Positions 39,885 through 47,765 of a stretch of DNA of 64,000 nt are shown piece by piece. The DNA is from Achromobacter sp. RTa (GTDB lineage Bacteria; Pseudomonadota; Gammaproteobacteria; Burkholderiales; Burkholderiaceae_B), in the NCBI RefSeq assembly GCF_000757485.1, contig NZ_JPYO01000022.1, forward strand, positions 122,893-186,892. The letters run 5' to 3'. The translations under genes were made by a program, and so were the position numbers. Positions within the stretch are counted from its first letter, which is position 1. Each line of letters begins with the position of its first letter. The notes below the pieces were generated by a model. The model made no database searches and had not been told where the DNA came from. It worked only from the letters and a program-made list of their open reading frames with translations.

Positions 39885-40793
39885 ATGTCTGCCGTCATCC
39901 AACGCAGCCACCTCGATTGGCTGGAATCGGAAGCGATATTCATCCTGCGCGAGGTCGCCGCGGAAAGCGAGAAACCCGTCCTGCTGTTCTCCGGCGGCAA
40001 GGATTCCGTGGTGCTGCTGCGCCTGGCCGAGAAGGCCTTCCGGCCGGGGCGCTTTCCGTTCCCGCTGATGCACATCGACACCGGGCACAACTTCGAAGAA
40101 GTGATCGCCTTCCGCGACAAGCGCGCGGCCGAGCTGGGCGAGACCCTGATCGTGCGCAGCGTGGAGGATTCGATCGCGCGCGGCAGCGTGGTGCTGCGCC
40201 GTGAAACCGATTCGCGCAATGCCGCGCAGGCCGTTACGCTGCTGGAGGCGATCGAGGAGTTCGGATTCGACGCCTGCATCGGCGGCGCGCGGCGCGACGA
40301 GGAAAAGGCACGCGCCAAGGAGCGCATATTCTCGTTCCGGGACGAATTCGGACAATGGGACCCCAAGGCCCAGCGCCCCGAACTGTGGAGCCTGTTCAAT
40401 ACGCGCGTGCATCGCGGCGAGAACATGCGCGTCTTCCCGATCTCCAACTGGACGGAGCTGGACGTGTGGCAGTACATCCAGCGCGAACGCCTGGCGCTGC
40501 CTTCCATCTACTACAGCCACGAGCGCGAGGTGGTGCGCCGCAAGGGCCTCCTGGTGCCCGTCACGCGGCTGACGCCGCCGCAGGACGGCGAACAGGTCGA
40601 GCGCCTGCCGGTGCGCTTCCGCACCGTGGGCGATATCTCCTGCACCTGCCCGGTGGCCTCCGACGCCGCCGACGCCCTGGCCATCATCGCCGAGACGGCG
40701 GTAACGGACATCACCGAGCGCGGCGCGACGCGCATGGACGACCAGACTTCCGAGGCCTCGATGGAGCGCCGCAAGAAAGAAGGCTATTTCTGA
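39885..40793 (+). CDS. cysD: Sulfate adenylyltransferase subunit 2
   Basis: Catalytic ATP-sulfurylase subunit making APS from ATP and sulfate. 302 residues with the PP-loop SGGKDSVVLLRLA, MHIDTGHNFEEVIAFRD, GGARRDEEKARAKER and the closing ASMERRKKEGYF, all diagnostic. ATG 39885 is chosen by alignment; upstream in-frame sequence overlaps cysH. Confidence 0.97.
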   Translation: MSAVIQRSHLDWLESEAIFILREVAAESEKPVLLFSGGKDSVVLLRLAEKAFRPGRFPFPLMHIDTGHNFEEVIAFRDKRAAELGETLIVRSVEDSIARGSVVLRRETDSRNAAQAVTLLEAIEEFGFDACIGGARRDEEKARAKERIFSFRDEFGQWDPKAQRPELWSLFNTRVHRGENMRVFPISNWTELDVWQYIQRERLALPSIYYSHEREVVRRKGLLVPVTRLTPPQDGEQVERLPVRFRTVGDISCTCPVASDAADALAIIAETAVTDITERGATRMDDQTSEASMERRKKEGYF

Positions 40794-40834
40794 TTGCACA
40801 AGACGCCGGCGCCTGCCGGCGGCAAGGGACGCAC

Positions 40835-42133
40835 ATGAACGCATTGAACGATTCTTTCCTTTCCGGCGCCGACACGGGCGTGTTGCGCCTGATCACCGCG
40901 GGTTCCGTGGACGACGGCAAATCCACCCTGATCGGCCGCCTGCTGTACGACAGCAAGGGCGTGTTCGCCGACCAGCTGGATGCGATCTCGCGCGCCAAGC
41001 ACAAGCGGGTGGCGGGTGACGGCATCGATTTCTCGCTCCTGACCGATGGCCTGGAGGCCGAGCGAGAGCAGGGCATCACCATCGACGTGGCCTACCGCTA
41101 CTTCTCCACGCCCACGCGCAAGTTCATCATCGCCGACGCGCCGGGGCACGAGCAGTACACGCGCAACATGGTGACGGGCGCGTCGACGGCGGACGTGGCG
41201 GTCATCCTGATCGACGCCACCCGGGCGGCCGACGGCAGGCTGCTGCCGCAGACCAAGCGCCACAGCACGATCGCGCGCCTGCTGGGCATCCAGCACATCG
41301 TGGTCGCGGTCAACAAAATGGACCTGGTGGGTTGGGACCGCGGCGTGTTCGAGCGCATCCGCGACGCTTATGCCGACCTGGCGGCCAAACTCGGTATCGC
41401 GCATTTCGACGCGCTGCCGCTGTCCGCCCTGAACGGAGACAACGTCGTCACGCTGTCTCAGCAAACGCCGTGGTATGACGGGCTGCCTTTGCTGACGCTG
41501 CTGGAATCGCTGGATCTCGCCAGCGACGACCGCGGTGCGCCGCTGCGCTTGCCTGTGCAATGGGTGGCGCGCCACGATGGCGATCGCAAGAATGATTTCC
41601 GCGGCTATGCCGGACGCGTGGCCAGCGGCGTGCTGCGTCCGGGCGACGAAGTCGAGGTGCAGCCTTCCGGCGTGAAAGCCGTGGTGCGCGAAGTGCGGGC
41701 CTTCGACCGCGCCTTGGACGAGGCGGTGAAGGGCGATTCGATCACGCTGGTGCTGGATCGCGACGTGGACGTCTCGCGCGGCGATGTGATCGTGCATGCG
41801 TCCGCGCCCGCGCAGGTCGCGCGCGAGTTCGAGGCCGAGCTGTGCTGGCTGGATGCGCAGCCATTGAATCCGGCGCGCAAGTATCTGCTGAAGTCCGGCA
41901 CGCGCCTGACTTCCGCGAAGATACGGGCGGTGCTGTCGCACCGTGACATCCATGAACTGCAGGAAGTGGAGAACACCGAAGGCACGCTGCGCATGAACGA
42001 CATCGGTCGCGTGACCTTCACGACGCGCGATGCGCTGGCGGTCGATCGCTATGCCGATGTGCCGGCGACCGGCGCGTTCATCCTGATCGATGAAGCCACG
42101 CATCAGACCGCGGCGGCGGGCATGCTGCGCTAA
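40835..42133 (+). CDS. cysN: Sulfate adenylyltransferase subunit 1 (GTPase)
   Basis: GTPase that drives APS formation by CysD. 432 residues with EF-Tu-like G-domain motifs: G1 GSVDDGKST, G3 DAPGHEQY, G4 NKMD, and the G2-side GITIDVAYRYF. Two beta-barrel domains follow. There is no fused APS kinase (CysC) domain, in agreement with the APS-reductase type of CysH. Last gene of the sulfate operon. Confidence 0.97.
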   Translation: MNALNDSFLSGADTGVLRLITAGSVDDGKSTLIGRLLYDSKGVFADQLDAISRAKHKRVAGDGIDFSLLTDGLEAEREQGITIDVAYRYFSTPTRKFIIADAPGHEQYTRNMVTGASTADVAVILIDATRAADGRLLPQTKRHSTIARLLGIQHIVVAVNKMDLVGWDRGVFERIRDAYADLAAKLGIAHFDALPLSALNGDNVVTLSQQTPWYDGLPLLTLLESLDLASDDRGAPLRLPVQWVARHDGDRKNDFRGYAGRVASGVLRPGDEVEVQPSGVKAVVREVRAFDRALDEAVKGDSITLVLDRDVDVSRGDVIVHASAPAQVAREFEAELCWLDAQPLNPARKYLLKSGTRLTSAKIRAVLSHRDIHELQEVENTEGTLRMNDIGRVTFTTRDALAVDRYADVPATGAFILIDEATHQTAAAGMLR

Positions 42134-42143
42134 GCCTCAAGCA

Positions 42144-42177
42144 GCCCGGGAACAACGCTTTCCCGGGCCGTTGTTTT
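42144..42177 (+). terminator. Intrinsic terminator after cysN
   Basis: 9-bp stem GCCCGGGAA/TTCCCGGGC (42144-42152 with 42160-42168, loop of seven) followed by a T-rich stretch. Confidence 0.75.
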
Positions 42178-42218
42178 GCTGTTGTTTTTTTGCTAAACCC
42201 AGTATTGGCGCGGGTTTG

Positions 42219-42234
42219 CAGGCGATATCGCCTG
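42219..42234. repeat. Perfect 16-base palindrome in the cysN to radical-SAM gap
   Basis: CAGGCGATATCGCCTG reads the same on both strands. It lies about 85-100 bases upstream of the promoter at 42310. It could be an operator or a small hairpin; nothing further can be said. Confidence 0.4.
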
Positions 42235-42309
42235 GTGAAATCGATTTGTCCGGACGACGCCCGCGTCTTGCGGTAAAGTGGGGTTGTCTTACGAAAAGGC
42301 TTTTGGTGC

Positions 42310-42338
42310 TTGTCAAAACCACTGTGTTTTTGTACAGT
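42310..42338 (+). promoter_or_regulatory. Sigma-70 promoter with overlapping LexA (SOS) box
   Basis: TTGTCA (42310-42315) and TACAGT (42333-42338) are 17 bases apart. CTGTGTTTTTGTACAG at 42322-42337 fits the LexA consensus CTGT-N8-ACAG exactly and covers the spacer and -10 box, where LexA would block RNA polymerase. The predicted start is at 42344-42346, the ATG itself. Confidence 0.72.
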
Positions 42339-42345
42339 AGTTTTC

Positions 42346-43680
42346 ATGGCACGCACCGATCATTCTTTTCCCGCCGGTTCTGGGTCCCCGGCTGCCGCCC
42401 CCGCCGCCTTGCGCGGTCGGGGTGCGGTTACTAATGTTCGGCATCGCTTTCAGCGCGATGACCGCGTGCAGGTCGACGACGGCTGGTCCGGCTCCGGATT
42501 GCCCGCCGACTTCATAGATTCCGTCCCCGATAATTTTCCCAGCGACGCGTCCAGGGTCATTCCCATCCTGCCCGACACGCGCCAGGCCCCCCCCGCCCCC
42601 AAGACCACGGTCACGGCGGAGCAGGCCCGCAAGATGCTGTCGCGCAACGATTCGCCCGACATCCCGTTCGAAGTCGCGATCAACCCGTACCGCGGGTGCG
42701 AGCATGGCTGCGTATATTGCTATGCCCGGCCCACGCATTCCTACCTGGGCTATTCCCCCGGGCTGGATTTCGAAACGCGCCTGGTCGCCAAGGCCAACGC
42801 CGTCCAGGCCCTGCGGGCCGAGCTCAGCCGTCCGGGGTACAAGCCGTCGCCCATCAATATCGGGTCGGCCACGGATCCTTACCAGCCCATCGAGCGTGAC
42901 TGGCGCCTGACGCGCGGCCTGCTCGAGCTCATGCTGGAAACCCGGCATCCGCTCACCATCGTGACGAAGAACGGGCTGGTCGCCCGTGACCTGGACCTGC
43001 TCGCAGCGCTGGCCGAACAAAAACTGGTGGTGGTGTACATGAGCATCACCACGCTGGATGCCGCCATGGCCCGCACGCTGGAACCTCGCGCGGCGGCGCC
43101 ATGGCGCCGCCTGGAGGCCGTGCGCAGCCTGACGGACGCGGGCGTGCCGGTTGGCGTGCTGGTGGCTCCCATCATTCCGTTCATCAATGACGAATCCATG
43201 GAGCACATCCTCCAGGAATCCAAGGCGGCGGGCGCGCATTACGCCAGCTACACCGTCTTGCGCCTGCCGTGGGAGGTCAAGACCCTCTTCGAGGATTGGC
43301 TCAACGCCCATTTCCCCGACCGCGCCCAGCGTGTGCTGCATCGCGTCGAAGACATGCGCAACGGGCGGCGCAACGATCCCAACTTCGGTTCACGCATGCG
43401 CGGAACCGGCGTCTGGGCCGATCTGCTGCGCCAACGTTTCGCGGTGGCCACGCGCAAGCTGGGGTTGAACCGGCATCGCCTGGCCCTGGACTGCAGCCGT
43501 TTCCAGCCTCCGGCCGGCGCTCCCCGCCCGGCGGCTACCGATTTCCCATCCCCGGCTGGCGCGCAAGCGTCTTCAGGGGTCCCTTTTCATGGCGTATCGC
43601 CCGCTGCAGGCGGCGCGCAAGGGCGCATGACGCGCCAGTTGCGCGCCGTGGCCGCAGGCCAGTTGTCATTGTTCGATTGA
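42346..43680 (+). CDS. PA0069-family radical SAM protein (spore photoproduct lyase-like)
   Basis: 444-residue radical SAM enzyme. The cluster motif is CEHGCVYC (CxxxCxxC) at about 119-126, after NPYRGC and before YARPTHSYLGYSPGLDFETRL, in the SplB-like/PA0069 group (often annotated as DNA-repair photolyase). The GRGAVTN segment near residue 25 is also group-typical and supports a start at or very near ATG 42346. There is no Shine-Dalgarno upstream. A LexA-type box in the promoter suggests DNA-damage induction. The substrate is unknown; spore photoproduct lyase chemistry is only a relative. Confidence 0.88.
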   Translation: MARTDHSFPAGSGSPAAAPAALRGRGAVTNVRHRFQRDDRVQVDDGWSGSGLPADFIDSVPDNFPSDASRVIPILPDTRQAPPAPKTTVTAEQARKMLSRNDSPDIPFEVAINPYRGCEHGCVYCYARPTHSYLGYSPGLDFETRLVAKANAVQALRAELSRPGYKPSPINIGSATDPYQPIERDWRLTRGLLELMLETRHPLTIVTKNGLVARDLDLLAALAEQKLVVVYMSITTLDAAMARTLEPRAAAPWRRLEAVRSLTDAGVPVGVLVAPIIPFINDESMEHILQESKAAGAHYASYTVLRLPWEVKTLFEDWLNAHFPDRAQRVLHRVEDMRNGRRNDPNFGSRMRGTGVWADLLRQRFAVATRKLGLNRHRLALDCSRFQPPAGAPRPAATDFPSPAGAQASSGVPFHGVSPAAGGAQGRMTRQLRAVAAGQLSLFD

Positions 43681-43754
43681 CCGCGGGCTGTGCGCCGCGG
43701 AGGGTTGCCAGGGCGCTGCGCCCCGGCGCTGGATCGCCTTTTCAAGGAGTTCTC

Positions 43755-44228
43755 ATGAACACCGCTGATATTTCCGTCCTCTCGGATGAGCTTGTCGTCT
43801 CGCTGAACCCGCTGCGCCGGGGCGCGCATCGCGCCCGCGCCGTTTGCGCCAGGCTGGCGGGCCTGGCCTTGCCCTGGACTGCCTCGGCCGGCACGGATGC
43901 CCGTCAGCGCTCGCGCTCCGGTGCCACGCCCGCCCGTTGGCCGTTTCCGCCGGCGCCGTCCGACGAAGGCCTGTTGGCCGGCGAAGCGGCAGCGGCTCCG
44001 GCGGCCATGCCGACGCCTGTGGGCCGCCCCGTTTCCCGGGCCATCCCTCTCGCACCCAGCATGCCGGCGGCGCCCGCCGTGCGCGAATGCAGTCTGGGCA
44101 ACGCCACGGCCGAACCTGTAACGGCAGGCATGACCCGCAAGGCGATGCTGATCGATGTGGCGATGGTGCTGGCGTGGGGCGCCATCATCCCCGGGCTGAT
44201 GTGGCTGGGGGCGGCCGCCGGTTTCTGA
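43755..44228 (+). CDS. Uncharacterised tail-anchored membrane protein
   Basis: 157 residues, not recognised. Residues 1-125 are polar and rich in Ala, Pro and Arg with low complexity; residues 131-156 form one hydrophobic segment (MLIDVAMVLAWGAIIPGLMWLGAAAGF) at the very C-terminus, preceded by TRKA, a tail-anchor arrangement. AAGGAG at 43744 gives a strong ribosome site for ATG 43755, which supports a real gene. It follows the radical SAM gene by 74 bases and could share its transcript. No catalytic motif is visible. Confidence 0.6.
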   Translation: MNTADISVLSDELVVSLNPLRRGAHRARAVCARLAGLALPWTASAGTDARQRSRSGATPARWPFPPAPSDEGLLAGEAAAAPAAMPTPVGRPVSRAIPLAPSMPAAPAVRECSLGNATAEPVTAGMTRKAMLIDVAMVLAWGAIIPGLMWLGAAAGF

Positions 44229-44277
44229 GCGGCCTTGGTGTTTCAGAAGCAGGAGCGTTCCGGCGGATTGCCGGCGC

Positions 44278-45150
44278 TCAGGTGGATCCCAGCAGAACCA
44301 CGCCCACCAGGATGGACAGGCAGCCGGCCAGGCGGCCGGGGCCCACTTTCTCGCGCAGCAGGAACATGCCCGCCAGGGTGCCCAGCATCATGGACATTTC
44401 GCGCGCGGGGGCAACCAGGCTTAGCGGCGCGCCGTTGCGCAAGGCGTACAGCACCAGGATGTAGCCCAACGGAGACAGCAGGCCGACCGCCAGCGCCAAA
44501 TGCCAGTGTCCGCGCATGGATTCCCAGGCTTGGGCCCGGCGGCTCGCCATGTGAGGAGCCATCATTGCGGTGCGCGTCACGCAGGTGAACCAGTCGAACA
44601 GCACGGGGCTGATCAGCAGCACCTTCACACCGTAGGCATCCACCACGGTGTAGGCGGCGATGAAGAGGCCGATCACCATGCCCCAGCGCACGCCGACCCA
44701 GGCTTGCGCCTGCTTGAAAATGGTCAGGCGCCCTTGGGTGGCGATGAGCAGCACGCCAATCACGACGCACAGCATGCCGGCAATGCCTGTGCCGGTGGCG
44801 GGTTCGCCCAGCAGCAGAAAGGCGCCGGTCGTGGAAAGCAGGGGCCCCGTGCCGCGGGCAATGGGATAGACCACCGACAGATCGGCCACCTGGTAGCCGC
44901 GTTGCAGGCACAGGCTGTAGCCTAAATGCAACAGGCTCGAGGTCAGGATGGCGCCGACCACGGGCCAGGTCCAGGTCATGCCGTCGTGCATCAGCACCCA
45001 GACGACCCATGGCGCATACAGCACCGACGCGCATAGGCCATAGGCGAATACGAATGGAGCGCCCACCATGGCCGCGCGCTTGGCAAGCAGATTCCACGTT
45101 GCGTGGGCCATTGCCGCCAGGACGACCAAAATCAGGGACGAGTACGACAT
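44278..45150 (-). CDS. EamA/DMT-family permease
   Basis: 290-residue inner-membrane protein with about ten hydrophobic helices arranged as two EamA repeats, the drug/metabolite transporter layout. SLILVVLAAMAHATWNLLAKRA opens the first repeat; the GTGPLLSTTGAFLLLGEPATG and VAPAREMSMMLGTLAGMFLLREKVGPGR motifs are the repeat ends. The substrate is unknown; related proteins export amino acids or metabolites. It is convergent with the small membrane-protein gene and divergent from rplS. Confidence 0.88.
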   Translation of the reverse strand: MSYSSLILVVLAAMAHATWNLLAKRAAMVGAPFVFAYGLCASVLYAPWVVWVLMHDGMTWTWPVVGAILTSSLLHLGYSLCLQRGYQVADLSVVYPIARGTGPLLSTTGAFLLLGEPATGTGIAGMLCVVIGVLLIATQGRLTIFKQAQAWVGVRWGMVIGLFIAAYTVVDAYGVKVLLISPVLFDWFTCVTRTAMMAPHMASRRAQAWESMRGHWHLALAVGLLSPLGYILVLYALRNGAPLSLVAPAREMSMMLGTLAGMFLLREKVGPGRLAGCLSILVGVVLLGST

Positions 45151-45453
45151 GAGGGGGGAAAAACGCGCCGTGTGACGTGTTTGTTACAGAAAGCGGAAGG
45201 TTACCGCAAACGGCTGCGGGAAGGGGCATGTTACCTGAGGCTAAAGCAAAATTTTTGGTGTAGAATCATTGGTTTGCCAAATCTCATCCTCTGCTTGCGG
45301 CACATGCATCGGGGTCCTGCCTAGCGCCGGGCGGCCATGCACCAAGCGAGACAAGGCGCCGGTCAGCGGCTTTATTGCTTTCCGACGTTCTCGCGAACAA
45401 CATCGAACGGCAAAAGTTTCAGCCCGCAACGACATGATGATCTAGGAGTTCTA
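45151..45453 (+). promoter_or_regulatory. Upstream region of rplS with possible promoter
   Basis: 303 bases without a gene between the divergent DMT permease and rplS. TAGAAT at 45261-45266 after an A/T-rich stretch is a likely -10; no good -35 is seen. If used, it gives a leader of about 180 bases before rplS, long enough for ribosomal-protein feedback control, but I cannot show a specific fold. Confidence 0.4.
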
Positions 45454-45834
45454 ATGAACCTTATCGCTATCCTGGAACAGGAAGAAATCGCCCGCCTGAC
45501 CGGCGGTGTGGCCAAGCCTGAATTTGCTCCCGGTGACACCGTCATCGTGAGCGTGAACGTCGTTGAAGGCACCCGCAAGCGCGTGCAGGCTTTCGAAGGC
45601 GTCGTCATCGCCAAGCGCAACCGCGGCCTGAACTCCGCGTTCACCGTGCGCAAGATTTCGTCGGGTGAAGCCGTGGAACGTACGTTCCAGCTGTACTCGC
45701 CGCAAATCGCCGGCATCGAAGTCAAGCGCCGCGGCGACGTGCGCCGCGCCAAGCTGTACTACCTGCGCAACCGCTCGGGCAAGTCGGCACGTATCAAGGA
45801 AAAGCTGGTCAGCAAGCAAGCCTCGGCGGCTTGA
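45454..45834 (+). CDS. rplS: 50S ribosomal protein L19
   Basis: Protein at the 30S-50S interface. 126 residues; [61 protein letters not shown] and the [27 protein letters not shown] end are all family-typical. AGGAG precedes the ATG. In many bacteria it follows rpsP-rimM-trmD; here none of those is adjacent and it has its own upstream region and terminator. Confidence 0.98.
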   Translation: MNLIAILEQEEIARLTGGVAKPEFAPGDTVIVSVNVVEGTRKRVQAFEGVVIAKRNRGLNSAFTVRKISSGEAVERTFQLYSPQIAGIEVKRRGDVRRAKLYYLRNRSGKSARIKEKLVSKQASAA

Positions 45835-45913
45835 TCGCTTATCGGCACACGGCCCTACCAGTGTCGGACGCATACGCCTTCCCGCGTTTTCGTCCGGCAC
45901 GGGTTTCCGGGTT

Positions 45914-45946
45914 AAAAAGGCACCTGCGAGGGTGCCTTTTTCTTTT
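45914..45946 (+). terminator. Intrinsic terminator after rplS
   Basis: Perfect 11-bp stem AAAAAGGCACC/GGTGCCTTTTT (45914-45924 with 45931-45941), followed by further T residues. It lies only 12 bases before the next start codon, so the Nudix gene may depend on read-through or its own promoter. Confidence 0.9.
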
Positions 45947-45957
45947 CAAAAAGCCGT

Positions 45958-46689
45958 ATGTCTGATTCCTCGTCTTCCCCGCGGCCCCGACGGCCGCTGG
46001 CGCGTCCCGGCTTCGACCCGGCGACGCAACCATGGGTGCTGGCCAACGAGTCCCTGCCGGCCGTGCCCTCCCGCCTGCTTACTCCGGATTCCTTGCGCGG
46101 CACGCTCAGCCAGCCATCCACGTGGACGCTGGAGTTGTCGCGGGATACCGATCTGCGCTATCCGGGGCGTGAAGGCGTGCCGGTTCCGGCCGCGGTGCTG
46201 ATTCCGCTGGTGGCGCGCGACAACGGCGTTTCCATCATGCTGACGCAACGTGCCGCCCACCTGCACGACCATGCGGGCCAGATCAGTTTTCCGGGCGGCC
46301 GCATCGAACTCAGCGATTCGACCCCCGAGGCCGCGGCCCTGCGCGAAGCGCAGGAGGAAACCGGCCTGCCGGCCAGCTATGTGGAGGTGCTGGGCAGCAT
46401 GCCGCCGTATCTGACGGCGACGGGCTTTTCCATCATTCCCGTGGTGTCGCTCGTGCGGCCCGGATTCGATCTGGCGCCGGATGCCTTCGAGGTGGCCGAG
46501 GTGTTCGAGGTGCCGCTGTCTTTCCTGATGGACCCCGCCAATCACCGCCTGTACGAGGCCCGCCTGGAGGACGGACGGGTGCGCCAGTACTACGGCATGC
46601 CCTATGGGAAGTACTTCATCTGGGGTGCCACGGCCGGCATGCTGCGCAATCTGTACCATCTGTTGCGCCACGGCTTCAAGCCGCGTTGA
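45958..46689 (+). CDS. CoA pyrophosphatase (Nudix family)
   Basis: Hydrolyses CoA or its derivatives to phosphopantetheine and 3',5'-ADP. 243 residues. The coenzyme-A-Nudix signature is LTQRAAHLHDHAGQISFPGGR, followed by the Nudix box ending REAQEETGL with the metal-binding glutamates. An N-terminal extension of about 70 residues precedes the domain. Convergent with rsgA. Confidence 0.9.
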   Translation: MSDSSSSPRPRRPLARPGFDPATQPWVLANESLPAVPSRLLTPDSLRGTLSQPSTWTLELSRDTDLRYPGREGVPVPAAVLIPLVARDNGVSIMLTQRAAHLHDHAGQISFPGGRIELSDSTPEAAALREAQEETGLPASYVEVLGSMPPYLTATGFSIIPVVSLVRPGFDLAPDAFEVAEVFEVPLSFLMDPANHRLYEARLEDGRVRQYYGMPYGKYFIWGATAGMLRNLYHLLRHGFKPR

Positions 46690-46802
46690 TCTGCTGATCC
46701 GCGGGAGGGGGGCTGGAACCTGGTCGGTGTGTGGCGTTGTATCGCGTCTGACACCCGCCTCGGTTCCTGTTCCCGTGCCGCCGGCCACGTCGGGCACCTA
46801 TA

Positions 46803-47765
46803 TCAATAGCGCTGCTGCCCGGCCAGGTTTTCTTCCAGGATGCGTTCGTACAGCGCGTAGCGCGACGGATCGATGGCGCCCGCCTGCAAGGCGGCCACCA
46901 CGCCGCAGCCCGGTTCGTGACGGTGGGTGCAGTTGTAGAAACGGCACTGTTCGATCGGCCCGGTGAATTCCGGGAAGCCTCGGATGATGTCTTCGCGGCT
47001 GAGGTGCTGCAGCCCGAAGGCCTGGAAGCCCGGGGAATCGATCAGGTCGCCGCCCGGGGCGGGCAGGTGATAAAGGCGGGTGCTGGTCGTGGTGTGCTTG
47101 CCCATGTCCAGCGCGGTGGAGTGTTCGCGCGTGGGGGCGGCGGCGTCAGGCACGAGGGTGTTGAGCAGCGTCGACTTCCCCATGCCGCTTTGGCCGAGCA
47201 GCAGGCTGGTGTGTCCGGCCAGGCGCGGCGCCAACATCTCGTGCACCTTTTCGGGCTCCAGCGCGCTGAGCTCGATCACGTCCACGCCCAGCGCCACGAT
47301 CGGCGCCAGCCGCGCGCGCGCAGCTGGCAGCTCGTCGGCAAGGTCCGTCTTGTTCAGGATGACGAGCGGCGAGATGCCGGCGCTCCACGCGCCCGCCAGG
47401 GCGCGCCCGGTCAGGTCGTCCGAGAAAGTGGGTTGCACGGCGACGACGATCAGCAGCTGGTCCACATTGGATGCGAACTGCTTGGAGCGCATTTCGTCGG
47501 AACGGTACAGCAGGTTGCGGCGGGGCAGGATGGCATCGATGGCGCCTTCGTCCTTGCCCTGGGGTGTGATGCGCACGAGGTCGCCCACGGCGGCTCCGGC
47601 CTTCTTGCCGCGCGGAAAGCATTTGCGCAGCGTGCCGTCGGCAAGTTCCACGGTGTAGTGGCGCCCGTGGGCGGCGATGATGCGGCCCTCGTTCGGCCCG
47701 GCGGCCTGCGCGCCGGCGTGTTGCCCGTTCCGGATGGCGCCCTTGGGGCGGCTCGGGCCGCTCAT
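46803..47765 (-). CDS. rsgA: Ribosome small-subunit-dependent GTPase A
   Basis: Circularly permuted GTPase that helps late maturation of the 30S subunit. 320 residues: N-terminal OB fold (GRHYTVELADGTLRKCFPRGKK), then G4 NKTDL before G1 GQSGMGKST and G3 DSPGFQ (the permuted order), then a C-terminal zinc knuckle with CRFYNCTHRHEPGCGV. The ATG at 47765 overlaps the stop codon of the M48 protease gene (ATGA), which decides the start. Confidence 0.95.
   Translation of the reverse strand: MSGPSRPKGAIRNGQHAGAQAAGPNEGRIIAAHGRHYTVELADGTLRKCFPRGKKAGAAVGDLVRITPQGKDEGAIDAILPRRNLLYRSDEMRSKQFASNVDQLLIVVAVQPTFSDDLTGRALAGAWSAGISPLVILNKTDLADELPAARARLAPIVALGVDVIELSALEPEKVHEMLAPRLAGHTSLLLGQSGMGKSTLLNTLVPDAAAPTREHSTALDMGKHTTTSTRLYHLPAPGGDLIDSPGFQAFGLQHLSREDIIRGFPEFTGPIEQCRFYNCTHRHEPGCGVVAALQAGAIDPSRYALYERILEENLAGQQRY

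Noticed and set aside
46690..46802. GGAACC...GGTTCC hairpin between the Nudix and rsgA genes
   Set aside because: The arms are only six bases with a 41-base loop and no T run; not enough for a terminator call.
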